This document shows, in pieces, positions 41,329 through 49,704 of a stretch of DNA of 64,000 nucleotides. Source of the stretch: Skermanella pratensis (GTDB lineage: Bacteria; Pseudomonadota; Alphaproteobacteria; Azospirillales; Azospirillaceae); NCBI RefSeq assembly GCF_008843145.1, contig NZ_CP030265.1, forward strand, positions 1,591,001 through 1,655,000, in the 5' to 3' direction. Below the pieces are notes generated by a model. That model had not been told where the DNA came from, did no database searches, and was given only the letters and a program-made list of their open reading frames with translations. Made by a program: the position numbers and the translations under genes. Position 1 is the first letter of the stretch; the number at the start of each line of letters is the position of its first letter.

Positions 41329-43472
41329 CCGCCGCCGTCGGCCTTGGCGGGGGGCAGCAGCCGGCCCGCCTGCTGCCGCTGCGGGACGAGCTGACCCTCC
41401 ATGCCGGACCGCGGACCCGGGACGGCGCGCCGACCTGGACGCTGCACGACCCCGCCAACAACCGATTCTTCCGGATCGGGTGGCTGGAATTCGAGATCCT
41501 GTCGCGCTGGGGCTCGGGCGACATGGAGGCGATCGCCTCCGATATCCGGCGCCGAACCACGCTCGACGTCTCGGTCGACCATGTCGAGACGGTCGCCCGC
41601 TTCCTGATGGCGAGCAACCTGCTGCAGGCGCGGGGCGAGCAGGCGATCGAACGGCTGGTCCGGCAGGCGGCGTCGGTCCGCATGGGACCGGCCAAGTGGC
41701 TCCTGAAGAACTACCTGTTCGTCCGAATCCCGCTGGTTCGCCCGGACCGGTTCCTGAAGGCGGCGTTGCCGCTGGTCGCGTGGATGTTCACAAGGGGCTT
41801 CCTGGCGGCGGTTCTGGCGGCGGCGCTGGCCGGCGGATATCTCGTGCTGCGCCAGTGGGACGCTTTCCTCGGCACCTTCCCGCACTTCTTCTCCCTGGAG
41901 GGGGCCGTTCTCGCCGCGGTCGCGCTGAGCGGCGCCAAGATCCTGCACGAATTGGGACATGCCTTCACCGCGCGCCGGTTCGGCTGCCGGGTGCCGACCA
42001 TGGGGGTCGCCTTCCTGGTGCTTTGGCCGGTGCTGTACACCGACACCAGCGAAGCCTGGAAGCTGCCGTCGCGGCACCGCCGACTCGCGATCGGTGCCGC
42101 CGGCATGGCGGCGGAACTGGCGCTGGCGGCTGCGGCGACCCTGGCCTGGAGCTTCCTTCCGGACGGCCCGGTGCGGAGCGCCGCCTTCCTGCTGGCCACG
42201 AGCACCTGGCTGCTGACCCTTGCGATCAACCTGAATCCCTTCATGCGTTTCGACGGCTATTATCTGCTGTCGGACTATCTGGACATCGCCAACCTCCAGG
42301 ACCGCTCCTTTGCGCTGGCCCGGTGGCACCTGCGGGAGATGCTATTCGGTTTGGGCGATCCCGTGCCGGAGCGCTGGCCCCGTCACAAGCGGCGGGTCCT
42401 GCTGGTCTATGCCTACTGCACCTGGATCTACCGGTTCTTCCTGTTCCTCGGCATAGCGCTGCTTGTCTATCACCTGTTCTTCAAGCTGCTCGGCATCTTC
42501 CTGATGGTGGTCGAGCTGGTCTGGTTCATCGCCCGGCCGATCTGGGGCGAGCTCAAGGAGTGGGGAATGAGGCGGGATCGAGTCCGCTTGAACCGGCACG
42601 GCTTGGCGACGCTGCTGGCGCTGGGCTGCATCGTGGCGCTGGTGCTGGTCCCTTGGCGGAGCGCCGTGCCGGCTTCCGCGATCCTGCGCGCGGAACATCA
42701 GCTCAAGCTGTTCGCTCCCCGCGCCGCCCTGCTGGAGGAGGTGCGGGTCCGGTCCGGGCAGAGCGTCGCGGCGGGGGAGGTGCTGTTCACGTTCCGATCG
42801 CCCGATCTGGAGCATGAACTGGCCCAGGCCGAGCGGCGCGCCGAGCTGTCCCGCTGGCAGGTCCAGTTCCAGGGCATGAGCCGGGACCTGCTGGAGCGCA
42901 ACCAGGTTTCCTGGCGGGAGCTGGAAGGCGCGCTGGCGCAGGCGGCGGGCTACAGGAGCGAACTGGCGCGGCTGCTGGTCACGGCGCCCATGGACGGCAG
43001 GGTGGTGGAACTGGCCGACCCGCTCCGGCCGGGCGAATGGCTGACGGCCGGCACGCCCCTGGCGACGGTGATCGATCCCGCGTCGGCCATCGTCGAAGCC
43101 TATGTCGCCGAGGCGGACCTGGCCCGGATCGCCGTGGGAGCGCCGGGCATCTTCCACCCCGACGATTTCGGCCTGCCGTCGGTGCCGGGCACCGTCGTCG
43201 CGATCGACGACGGCAGCAGCCGGACCCTGCCGGAGCCTGTGCTGGCGTCGATCCATGGCGGCGACGTGGCGGTGCGCGACATCCGCGGCGCCGGGGACTC
43301 CCTGATCCCGGAAAGCCCGGTCTATCGCGTCCTGATCCGTCCGGATGCCGGACTCTCCGCGCCGGACCAAGTCGTGCGCGGTCGAATCCTGTTGCAGGGC
43401 GAGCGCGAGAGCGTGATCGCCCGGACTTGGCGGTTCGCGGTCGGCGTGCTGATCCGGGAGAGCGGCTTCTGA
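41325..43472 (+). CDS. PqqD-like / M50 site-2 protease / HlyD fusion protein
   Basis: A 715-residue fusion. Residues about 30-115 look like a PqqD-type winged-helix module (TWTLHDPANNRFFRIGWLEF), the peptide-binding element of RiPP systems. The membrane metalloprotease core has HELGH at 208-212 and the second M50 motif NPFMRFDGYY with D310; about eight membrane helices. From about residue 460 a periplasmic HlyD part follows (LKLFAPRAALLEEVRVRSGQ, coiled coil LAQAERRAELSRWQVQFQ, then barrel). All zinc-site residues are intact. GTG 41325 overlaps the stop of the GAF-HlyD gene. Such fusions occur in proteobacterial peptide or efflux clusters; the substrate is unknown, and no precursor peptide was recognised nearby. 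Confidence 0.87.
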   Translation: MTAAVGLGGGQQPARLLPLRDELTLHAGPRTRDGAPTWTLHDPANNRFFRIGWLEFEILSRWGSGDMEAIASDIRRRTTLDVSVDHVETVARFLMASNLLQARGEQAIERLVRQAASVRMGPAKWLLKNYLFVRIPLVRPDRFLKAALPLVAWMFTRGFLAAVLAAALAGGYLVLRQWDAFLGTFPHFFSLEGAVLAAVALSGAKILHELGHAFTARRFGCRVPTMGVAFLVLWPVLYTDTSEAWKLPSRHRRLAIGAAGMAAELALAAAATLAWSFLPDGPVRSAAFLLATSTWLLTLAINLNPFMRFDGYYLLSDYLDIANLQDRSFALARWHLREMLFGLGDPVPERWPRHKRRVLLVYAYCTWIYRFFLFLGIALLVYHLFFKLLGIFLMVVELVWFIARPIWGELKEWGMRRDRVRLNRHGLATLLALGCIVALVLVPWRSAVPASAILRAEHQLKLFAPRAALLEEVRVRSGQSVAAGEVLFTFRSPDLEHELAQAERRAELSRWQVQFQGMSRDLLERNQVSWRELEGALAQAAGYRSELARLLVTAPMDGRVVELADPLRPGEWLTAGTPLATVIDPASAIVEAYVAEADLARIAVGAPGIFHPDDFGLPSVPGTVVAIDDGSSRTLPEPVLASIHGGDVAVRDIRGAGDSLIPESPVYRVLIRPDAGLSAPDQVVRGRILLQGERESVIARTWRFAVGVLIRESGF

Positions 43473-43490
43473 AGCCGTGCGGCGGAGTTC

Positions 43491-44225
43491 TCAGGGTTTT
43501 GGCTTGAGCGCCGGGATCGGCGGCTTCGCCGACACGGAGGCCGATACCTTTCCCACGCCGGCCAACGCGGGCTTCGTCGCGGGCCGGGGAATCTGCGGCC
43601 CCGCCGCAACGGCCGGGGGCGAAGCGGGAGCAGGCGCCGCGGGCGACGCCAGGGATGCCGCGGGGACGGCTGGAAGTGACAGCGGCAGCGACACGGGCAA
43701 TGCTGGTGGTGCGGCCTGGCTGGCCGGCGGGGGAGGGGAGGGGATCCCGGCCGCTTCCAGGTGAGTCATCCAGCTTCGCCGCGTGGCCGGGCGCCTGACC
43801 GGGCCGACACCGACCGAAACCAGTTCCGCGTCGGTGAAGACCTGGGCCAGCAGGGCTTCGGCCCGGCGCTGACTGACCGGCGGCATGCCGCGCCAGAGTC
43901 TCTGCGCATCGCTCGCCGCCGTTGCGGAACCGCCCAGGGCGGCGGCCGTGTACCAGCGCAGCGCCGTGGGCGGATCCCATCTGACGCCGACCCCCCGGTC
44001 GTACAGCCGGCCCGCGACTTCTGCCGCTTCCGTATCGCCCGAGCCGGCTTTCGCCAGGAGGGCGTCGACCGCGGAGTTCGGGACCGTCCCGGTCTCCATG
44101 GCGTCGAGAACGGCCACGGTTTCGGCGGCCCGTGCCGAGGCGGGAATCGGGGCAAGCAGGGGAACCGCCGGAATGATGAGCGAAAGCACGACGGAAATAG
44201 AGCGCCAGCGCGAGGGGTTGGGCAT
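43491..44225 (-). CDS. Exported Sel1-like repeat protein with Pro/Ala-rich tail
   Basis: A 244-residue protein. The start is placed at ATG 44225 (MPNPSRWRSISVV), which opens a signal peptide ending ASARA near residue 30. Residues 40-115 hold one or two Sel1/TPR-type helical repeats (EAAEVAGRLYDRGVGVRWDPPTALRWYTAAALGG). The C-terminal 100 residues are low-complexity Pro/Ala/Ser. Sel1 proteins are protein-interaction modules. It is convergent with the M50-HlyD gene, 18 bp between stops, and may or may not belong with it functionally. Confidence 0.75.
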   Translation of the reverse strand: MPNPSRWRSISVVLSLIIPAVPLLAPIPASARAAETVAVLDAMETGTVPNSAVDALLAKAGSGDTEAAEVAGRLYDRGVGVRWDPPTALRWYTAAALGGSATAASDAQRLWRGMPPVSQRRAEALLAQVFTDAELVSVGVGPVRRPATRRSWMTHLEAAGIPSPPPPASQAAPPALPVSLPLSLPAVPAASLASPAAPAPASPPAVAAGPQIPRPATKPALAGVGKVSASVSAKPPIPALKPKP

Positions 44226-44329
44226 CTTCAGGATCCAGGCGTGCGGAGTGGAAACGTGCAGCCGCAGGATAGCCGAACTGTTTTGAGAGTTGGTTAATCC
44301 TCCAGGCCGCGCTTCTTGCCGGCCGTCCA

Positions 44330-44355
44330 GGAACCTATCCGTCCGCTCCGGGGTT
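44330..44355 (+). promoter_or_regulatory. Candidate EcfG (general stress sigma) promoter
   Basis: GGAAC at 44330-44334, a 17-nt spacer, and GGTT at 44352-44355 match the alphaproteobacterial EcfG consensus GGAAC-N16/17-CGTT except for one base. It lies 43 bp before the ATG of the PRC-barrel gene, a class often in the general stress regulon. Confidence 0.4.
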
Positions 44356-44398
44356 GGGGTTGCAAAAAACCTTTCCATGCAGACTTCGGAGATCCGCC

Positions 44399-44830
44399 AT
44401 GCGTACGCCCGTCACCCTTGCCGCCGCCTGCTTCCTGGCCTTCACCGTACCGGCCTGGGCACAGCAGGCGACCAGCCCCGCGACCCACGAGGACATGCCG
44501 GCGCAGGAAGGGCCGCTGGCGACCAACAACGAGGTCGAAAGCCTGATCGGCACGGATGCTGTGGCGGCCGACGGCCGCAAGGTCGGCACGATAGAGAACC
44601 TGCTGATCGCGCCCGACGGGCGTATCGACTACGTCGTCCTGGAATGGGGCGGGGTGGCCGGCCTCGGGGAGCGGCAGGTCGCCGTCCCCTGGAACGAGGT
44701 CGTACTGAGCGACGACAACAGCCTGGCCGTGATCGACAAGACCCAGGCACAACTCGAGGAGATGCAGCGGTACGATCCGGACGTGCCGGCCGCGGCCGGC
44801 ATCGAGTCGAATATCCGCCCGCTGCGCTGA
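44399..44830 (+). CDS. Exported PRC-barrel domain protein
   Basis: A 143-residue protein with a signal peptide (MRTPVTLAAACFLAFTVPAWA) and one PRC-barrel domain at about residues 50-120 (LIGTDAVAADGRKVGTIENLLIAPDGRIDYVVLE, then AVPWNEVVL). The fold is shared with the photosynthetic reaction-centre H subunit and RimM; stand-alone exported versions are common in alphaproteobacteria and are often stress-induced. ATG 44399 has GGAG 8 bp upstream. A longer version starting at 44354 would lack a proper signal sequence. Function unknown beyond the domain. Confidence 0.85.
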   Translation: MRTPVTLAAACFLAFTVPAWAQQATSPATHEDMPAQEGPLATNNEVESLIGTDAVAADGRKVGTIENLLIAPDGRIDYVVLEWGGVAGLGERQVAVPWNEVVLSDDNSLAVIDKTQAQLEEMQRYDPDVPAAAGIESNIRPLR

Positions 44831-44888
44831 GGCGCTTTCCGGCGACGATACCTTCGGCTTGCGTCTTCGGCTTGCGGGGGGGCCCGGC

Positions 44889-45344
44889 TTACAGGGTCCC
44901 CGGCACCCGGTAACCCGCCCGGGCGCGTTCCTCAAGCTCCTCGTTGTAGACGATCCGCTTGCCGATCGGCCACAGCGAGATGATCGCCAGCTTCAGGTGA
45001 GCCCAGGCGAACGGGATCCCGATAATGGTCAGCGCCAATGCTATGGCGGTCAGCACATGGCCCAGCGCCAGCCACCAGCCGGCGAGCAGGAACCAGATCA
45101 GGTTTCCGACGAAGCCGAGCGGGCTGGTGCCCAGGTCTTCCCGGCCGTCCCACTCGTCGCGGGAAACGGCGGTGCGTCCGAACGGCATCAGGGTATAGCT
45201 GGCGATGTTGAACGCCGAACGTGCCCAGGGCAGGCCGATGATCGTGATCGCCATGATCAACGCGGCGAACAGCCAGGCCGCAGCCATCCAGATGCCGCCC
45301 GTGACGATCCACAGGATGTTCAGGATAAGGCTGACAGGGTTCAT
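44889..45344 (-). CDS. YccF-domain inner-membrane protein
   Basis: A 151-residue membrane protein made of two YccF modules: NILWIVTGGIWMAAAWLF and NLIWFLLAGWWLALGHVL each begin a repeat, and TIIGLPWARSAFNIASYTLMPFG and TIIGIPFAWAHLKLAIISLWPIG end it. The family is widespread and uncharacterised. ATG 45344 is preceded by AAGGAGAG. It converges on the PRC-barrel gene with a 58-bp gap. Confidence 0.88.
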   Translation of the reverse strand: MNPVSLILNILWIVTGGIWMAAAWLFAALIMAITIIGLPWARSAFNIASYTLMPFGRTAVSRDEWDGREDLGTSPLGFVGNLIWFLLAGWWLALGHVLTAIALALTIIGIPFAWAHLKLAIISLWPIGKRIVYNEELEERARAGYRVPGTL

Positions 45345-45645
45345 GAAATCTCTCCTTTGCCGCAGATATGGGGAGAATTCAGGACGTTTCCATGGCTTGA
45401 CACCCCCTGTTGCAAACGGGTCCCTACGACGAAAGATCGGCGGCAATAAGGTCGTAAGATGGTTGCTTCGGCGAACGAAACGGCCTATTGCTCTGTTTAT
45501 CCGTGCATGGAACGACGGCTTCGGCTGCCGTGTCCGCACTCTACCCTGGAGTTTCGCGTGAGCGACAACGGTCCGACTAGCTAGGCGGCCGGGCGTTTTC
45601 TCATCGTCCGTCCGCCTCTGAAAAGAGAATTGAAAGGATGTGACG
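45345..45645. other. 301-bp gap between divergent yccF and a small gene
   Basis: No gene recognised. A TTGACA at about 45397 could be a -35 on the plus strand but no good -10 follows at 17 bp. A GGAAC near 45509 is followed by CGTG at the wrong spacing, so it is not a convincing EcfG promoter. Confidence 0.4.
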
Positions 45646-45864
45646 ATGACGCGCAACCTCGCTGTCGAGTTTCGGATTGCGGCCAACACCCTGCGCCGCC
45701 TCACCGGCAACCCCGATCCCCGCAAAGCTGCCCGCGCCCAGGAGATCCTGGCCGACAAGGGCCTGTTCCGTGAGTTCGTCGACCAGCGGCACCGCGCGCT
45801 TCGCACCCGCGCCGATGCCGCCGCGGAGGGCGACAGTAGCCGCTTGATCCGGTTGGCCGCCTGA
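45646..45864 (+). CDS. Small basic helical protein, function unknown
   Basis: A 72-residue cytoplasmic protein, predicted mostly helical (FRIAANTLRRLTGNP, ARAQEILADKGLFREFVDQR), with no recognised domain. The ATG at 45646 is chosen because GAAAGGA lies 8 bp upstream; a GTG six bases earlier is too close to it. A good ribosome site and normal base composition support a real gene. It is short enough that a profile search would be needed to name a family. Confidence 0.6.
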   Translation: MTRNLAVEFRIAANTLRRLTGNPDPRKAARAQEILADKGLFREFVDQRHRALRTRADAAAEGDSSRLIRLAA

Positions 45865-45938
45865 CACGAGCATCCTGGTTTCAGGTCTCAGGACCGGCAG
45901 GGCGGGCACCGATCGGCGTCCGCCCGGCCCTTCGCCTC

Positions 45939-46253
45939 TCAATCGACCAGCTTCAGCCCTATGATGCCGGCGACGATCATCCCCAGGGAGGCCAATCGTC
46001 CGGCCGTCGCCGGCTCGCCGAACAGCACGATGCCGAGCACGGCGGTACCGAAGGCCCCGATACCCGTCCAGACCGCGTAGGCGGTACCGATCGGCAGCGT
46101 CTTCAACGCATAGGCCAGCAGGACCATGCTGGCGGCCATGGCGGCCACGGTCCAGAGGCTCGGCCACAGGCGCGAGAAGCCTTCCGTATATTTGAGTCCG
46201 ATCGCCCAGCCGGTCTCCAACAGTCCGGCAACGAACAGGATGACCCACGCCAT
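45939..46253 (-). CDS. gdx: Guanidinium exporter, SMR family (SugE/Gdx)
   Basis: A 104-residue protein with four membrane helices. E13 in GLLETGW is the conserved proton/substrate-binding Glu of the SMR family. The sequence follows the Gdx/SugE subtype rather than EmrE (VGLKYT-like [40 protein letters not shown]), so it should export guanidinium in exchange for protons as an antiparallel dimer. ATG 46253 follows an AAGGAAGAAGGAAAG stretch. The leader holds two small hairpins, but no match to a guanidine riboswitch was seen. Divergent from mobB. Confidence 0.93.
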   Translation of the reverse strand: MAWVILFVAGLLETGWAIGLKYTEGFSRLWPSLWTVAAMAASMVLLAYALKTLPIGTAYAVWTGIGAFGTAVLGIVLFGEPATAGRLASLGMIVAGIIGLKLVD

Positions 46254-46363
46254 CGTCTTTCCTTCTTCCTTTTCCATGTTTCGGCGAAGGCCGCCGACCT
46301 TCACCGTAGCGGATAGGACTTCGCCGTCCTAATCTGCGGCACGATCGCAGCAACGGATCCACC

Positions 46364-46891
46364 ATGAAGATATTCGGCATCGCCGGCTGGAGCGGCAGCG
46401 GCAAGACAACGCTCATGGTCCGTCTCTTGCCCGAACTGATCGCCCTGGGCCTGCGCGTTTCCACCATGAAGCACGCCCATCACGCGTTCGACGTCGACCA
46501 GCCGGGCAAGGACTCCTTCAACCACCGCCAAGCTGGGGCTTCCGAGGTGTTGATCACGTCGGCCAACCGCTGGGCCCTGATGCACGAGAATCGAGGGGAA
46601 CCGGAGCCTTCGATCGAGGAGCTTGTCCGGCACATGACGCCGGTCGATCTTCTGCTCATCGAGGGCTTCAAGCGCTCGCCGCACTCCAAGCTGGAAGTGT
46701 TCCGCCGCGCTACCGGCAAGCCGCTGCTGGCGCTTGAGGATCCGTCCGTCGTTGCGGTCGCCTGCGACGGTCCCGTCCCCGAAGTGACCATCCCCGTGCT
46801 CGATCTCAACCAGCCCGCCGCGATAGCCCGCTTCCTAGTGACGCAGTGCAGCATAGGGTCTCGCAACAACGCAGCCGATACGGGTAATTAG
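46364..46891 (+). CDS. mobB: Molybdopterin-guanine dinucleotide biosynthesis adaptor MobB
   Basis: A 175-residue P-loop GTP-binding protein that assists MobA in attaching GMP to molybdopterin. The Walker A motif GWSGSGKTT is at residues 8-16, then STMKHAHHAFDVDQPGKDS, the MobB signature, and LLIEGFKRSPHSKLEVFR. The last 15 residues are non-conserved. mobA is not adjacent. Together with moaA elsewhere in the window it shows that the organism makes MGD-type molybdenum cofactor. Confidence 0.94.
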   Translation: MKIFGIAGWSGSGKTTLMVRLLPELIALGLRVSTMKHAHHAFDVDQPGKDSFNHRQAGASEVLITSANRWALMHENRGEPEPSIEELVRHMTPVDLLLIEGFKRSPHSKLEVFRRATGKPLLALEDPSVVAVACDGPVPEVTIPVLDLNQPAAIARFLVTQCSIGSRNNAADTGN

Positions 46892-47032
46892 CACCGGAGG
46901 GGTCGATTGTTTCTCTTCTGAAACCGATTGATTCCCCGCCGGACAAACGTATCATTACGTGTCGAGTTCGGTTTTGCCGCCGCTTGGTTGTGGCGCGCGG
47001 GTTTGCTGCGCGTGTTGCATGAGGAGATGCTG

Positions 47033-49195
47033 ATGACGACCCTGTCTGACGTCGGGCACGAGGAGGACGGAAGTCCCGGCGCTCCGATGGCGGACGACTC
47101 GGCTTCGTCGGTCGGCTTCCAGGGGCTTTTGACGCCGCGCACGGCCCTCCATGAAACTCCGCTTTACGCGATCCTGGACTTGGCGGGGGACGCCTTCGTA
47201 GTGATCGACGAGTCCTTCCGGATCGTCCTGTTCAACCGGGCGGCGGAACGGATTTTCCAGTACGACACCGCCGACGTGATCGGGCGATCGGTCCACATGC
47301 TGCTGCCGGAGCGCTACAGGTCCCAGCACGGCCGGCAGATGGGTGAATTCCGGTTTCATTCCGACGGCTCCAGGCTGATGGGCGAGCGTCGGCAGATCTG
47401 CGGGATGCGGCGCGACGGGACCGAGTTCCCGGCCGAAGCCTCGATCGCCTGGGTCAGCCTGGACGGCGGCGGAGCCTATGTCGTCGTCCTGCGCGACATC
47501 ACGGAGCGGACCCGCGCCGAACAGCAGACCGCGCGGTTCGGCCGCATCATCGAGCAGTCGATCAACGAGATATTCGTCTTCAATGCCGAGAACCATCGAT
47601 TCGTGCTGGTCAACCGGCAGGCGCGCGAGAATCTGGGCTACTCGGCCGAAGAGATGATGCGCATGACGCCGATGGACCTGAAGTTCGAGTTCGGCGAGGA
47701 GGCTTTCGCCGAACTGCTCCGTCCGCTCCAGGACGGCACCATGGACGAGGTCTGCTACGAGACCTTCCACCAGCGCCTCGACGGCTCGACCTACCAGGTC
47801 GAGGTAAGGGTTCAACTGCTGCGCAACGAGACGCCGCCCGTCTTCGTCGCGATCGCCCGCGACATCACCGAACGTTCCCATTTCGAGACGCTGATCCGGC
47901 GCCAGTCGCTCTACGACACCCTGACCCTGCTGCCCAACCGGACCCTGTTCACCGAACGGCTGTCCATCGCCGCGGAGGAGCGCCGGCAGGATGGCGGACA
48001 CGGCGGGCTACTGCTTATCGACCTGCTGGGATTCCGCATGGTGATCGACAGCATGGGCCGCGCCGCCGGCGACCAGGCGATCCTGGAGGCTGCCCGGCGG
48101 CTGGCCGGTTGCCTGCGGTCCACCGACACGCTGGCCCGGCTGGAGGCGTCGGAATTCGGGGTGCTCGCCCCCTCCATCGACCAGTCCGCCCGCATCGGCG
48201 TGCTGGCCGACCGGATCGTGGCGGCCTTCGAAGCTCCCGTCGAACTGGATGGGATCGAGGTAAAGCTTTCTCCCGCCCTCGGGATCACAACCTTTCCCGG
48301 CGACGGAGTCGATTCCGACATTCTGATGCGCAACGCCGACGCCGCGCTGTGGAGCGCCCGCGAGGCGGAGCCGCCGCACAAATGCTTCTACACATCCGAT
48401 CTCGATGCCGAGGTGAATACCCGGATCGCCATCAAGTCGGGCCTGGCCCGCGCGCTCGATAGGGGCGAGTTCTCGCTGGTGTTCCAACCCAAGGTCGATC
48501 TCAAGAGCTGGACGGTTTGCGGGTGCGAGGCCCTGCTGCGCTGGCGCAGCACCGAACTCGGCAATGTCTCGCCGGCCTCCTTCGTCCCGGTCCTGGAGGA
48601 GACGGGACTGATCATTCCCGTCGGCGAATGGGTCCTGGAAACCGCCTGCCGCCAGTGCCGGTTGCTGATCGACCGGGGGTTCTCGAAGATCCGCATGGCG
48701 ATCAACCTGTCGGTCCGTCAGATCCGGCCCTCGTTTCCAGCCACCCTTATCGACATCCTGGAGCGGACCGGGCTGAAGCCCGACGACATCGAGCTGGAGA
48801 TCACGGAAAGTGTCGTGATGAAGGACAGCGTCGAGGTCGTCCAGCTTCTCCAGGAACTGGCCGACATGGGAGTCCATCTGGCGCTCGATGATTTCGGCAC
48901 CGGCTACTCCTCGCTCAGCTATCTGAAGCTGATGCCGCTGGAGACCATCAAGATCGACCGCTCCCTGATCACCGACATCGCCACAGGCGCCGAAGACGCG
49001 GAGATCGTGCGCGCGGTGATCGACATGGGTCATTCCATGTCCCGGCGGATCGTCGCCGAGGGGGTCGAGACCGAACAGCAGCTGGCGCATCTGCGCCGCC
49101 TGGGCTGCGACGAGATCCAGGGCTACCTCTTCAGCCGGCCGATCGCCGGCCCAGACCTGATGAAGCTGCTCGCCGGGTACTCCACCTATGCCTAA
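47033..49195 (+). CDS. PAS-PAS-GGDEF(degenerate)-EAL cyclic-di-GMP phosphodiesterase
   Basis: A 720-residue cytoplasmic signalling protein. Two PAS domains (about residues 45-165, with VVIDESFRIVLFNRAAERIF, and 170-290, with INEIFVFNAENHRFVLVN) precede a GGDEF domain whose signature is EASEF (RLEASEFGVLA), so cyclase activity is very unlikely. The EAL domain is complete: EALLRW, NLSVRQI, ELEITES, DDFGTGYSSLSYL, IKIDRSL, EGVETEQQ and QGYLFSRP. It should therefore hydrolyse c-di-GMP, perhaps with GTP or c-di-GMP bound to the GGDEF remnant as activator. No transmembrane segment is seen. ATG 47033 is 6 bp behind GAGGAG. A response regulator follows after 99 bp. Confidence 0.92.
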   Translation: MTTLSDVGHEEDGSPGAPMADDSASSVGFQGLLTPRTALHETPLYAILDLAGDAFVVIDESFRIVLFNRAAERIFQYDTADVIGRSVHMLLPERYRSQHGRQMGEFRFHSDGSRLMGERRQICGMRRDGTEFPAEASIAWVSLDGGGAYVVVLRDITERTRAEQQTARFGRIIEQSINEIFVFNAENHRFVLVNRQARENLGYSAEEMMRMTPMDLKFEFGEEAFAELLRPLQDGTMDEVCYETFHQRLDGSTYQVEVRVQLLRNETPPVFVAIARDITERSHFETLIRRQSLYDTLTLLPNRTLFTERLSIAAEERRQDGGHGGLLLIDLLGFRMVIDSMGRAAGDQAILEAARRLAGCLRSTDTLARLEASEFGVLAPSIDQSARIGVLADRIVAAFEAPVELDGIEVKLSPALGITTFPGDGVDSDILMRNADAALWSAREAEPPHKCFYTSDLDAEVNTRIAIKSGLARALDRGEFSLVFQPKVDLKSWTVCGCEALLRWRSTELGNVSPASFVPVLEETGLIIPVGEWVLETACRQCRLLIDRGFSKIRMAINLSVRQIRPSFPATLIDILERTGLKPDDIELEITESVVMKDSVEVVQLLQELADMGVHLALDDFGTGYSSLSYLKLMPLETIKIDRSLITDIATGAEDAEIVRAVIDMGHSMSRRIVAEGVETEQQLAHLRRLGCDEIQGYLFSRPIAGPDLMKLLAGYSTYA

Positions 49196-49294
49196 AGGCC
49201 GAGAGCATCCGCCGTGGAGCACCCGCTTGCATAATTTTACCGATCGTTATATGTCATCCGAGCAAGACAGAACTGTTCGGATGAGGGATGCTGA

Positions 49295-49702
49295 ATGGCG
49301 AGGAGCCACCCGATCAAGGTACTCTGTGTCGACGACAATGTGATAATCGTCATGGCGACGCAGGCGACCATCGACGCTACGGCGGACATGAACTGCGTCG
49401 GTTGCCTGTACTCCGCCGATGAACTTCTCGATACGGTCGCCGAACTCCGTCCCGACGCCGTCCTGCTCGATCTCACCATGCCGGGCAAGGAACCGCTGGC
49501 CGCCCTGCGTGAGCTGACCGATGCCCATCCGGAGGTGCCGGTGATCGTCTTCAGCGGCCTGAGCGAGCGCGCTGCCGTGGAAAGCGCTTTCGCCGCGGGG
49601 GCCCGGCGTTACCTGACGAAGGGAGGCGACGGCAGGCCCGTCCTGGAGGCGATTCGCGCCGTCGCCTCGGCGTCCCATCCCGCATTGGGCATCGCCAGCT
49701 GA
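49295..49702 (+). CDS. Single-domain response regulator
   Basis: A 135-residue CheY-like receiver: acidic pair D13/D14 (CVDDN), phospho-acceptor D59 (LLDLTMPG), S87 (FSGLS) and K109 (YLTKGG) are all in place. There is no output domain. It lies 99 bp downstream of the EAL phosphodiesterase gene on the same strand with its own GAGGG ribosome site; no histidine kinase is nearby. It may feed the PDE or an unlinked phosphorelay. Confidence 0.9.
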   Translation: MARSHPIKVLCVDDNVIIVMATQATIDATADMNCVGCLYSADELLDTVAELRPDAVLLDLTMPGKEPLAALRELTDAHPEVPVIVFSGLSERAAVESAFAAGARRYLTKGGDGRPVLEAIRAVASASHPALGIAS

Positions 49703-49704
49703 GT

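Noticed and set aside
46254..46363. Guanidine riboswitch upstream of gdx
   Set aside because: Two small hairpins exist in the leader (AGGAC/GTCCT and TCGGCG/CGCCGA), but I could not match conserved ykkC, mini-ykkC or guanidine-III elements such as paired ACGR loops. A covariance-model search would decide.
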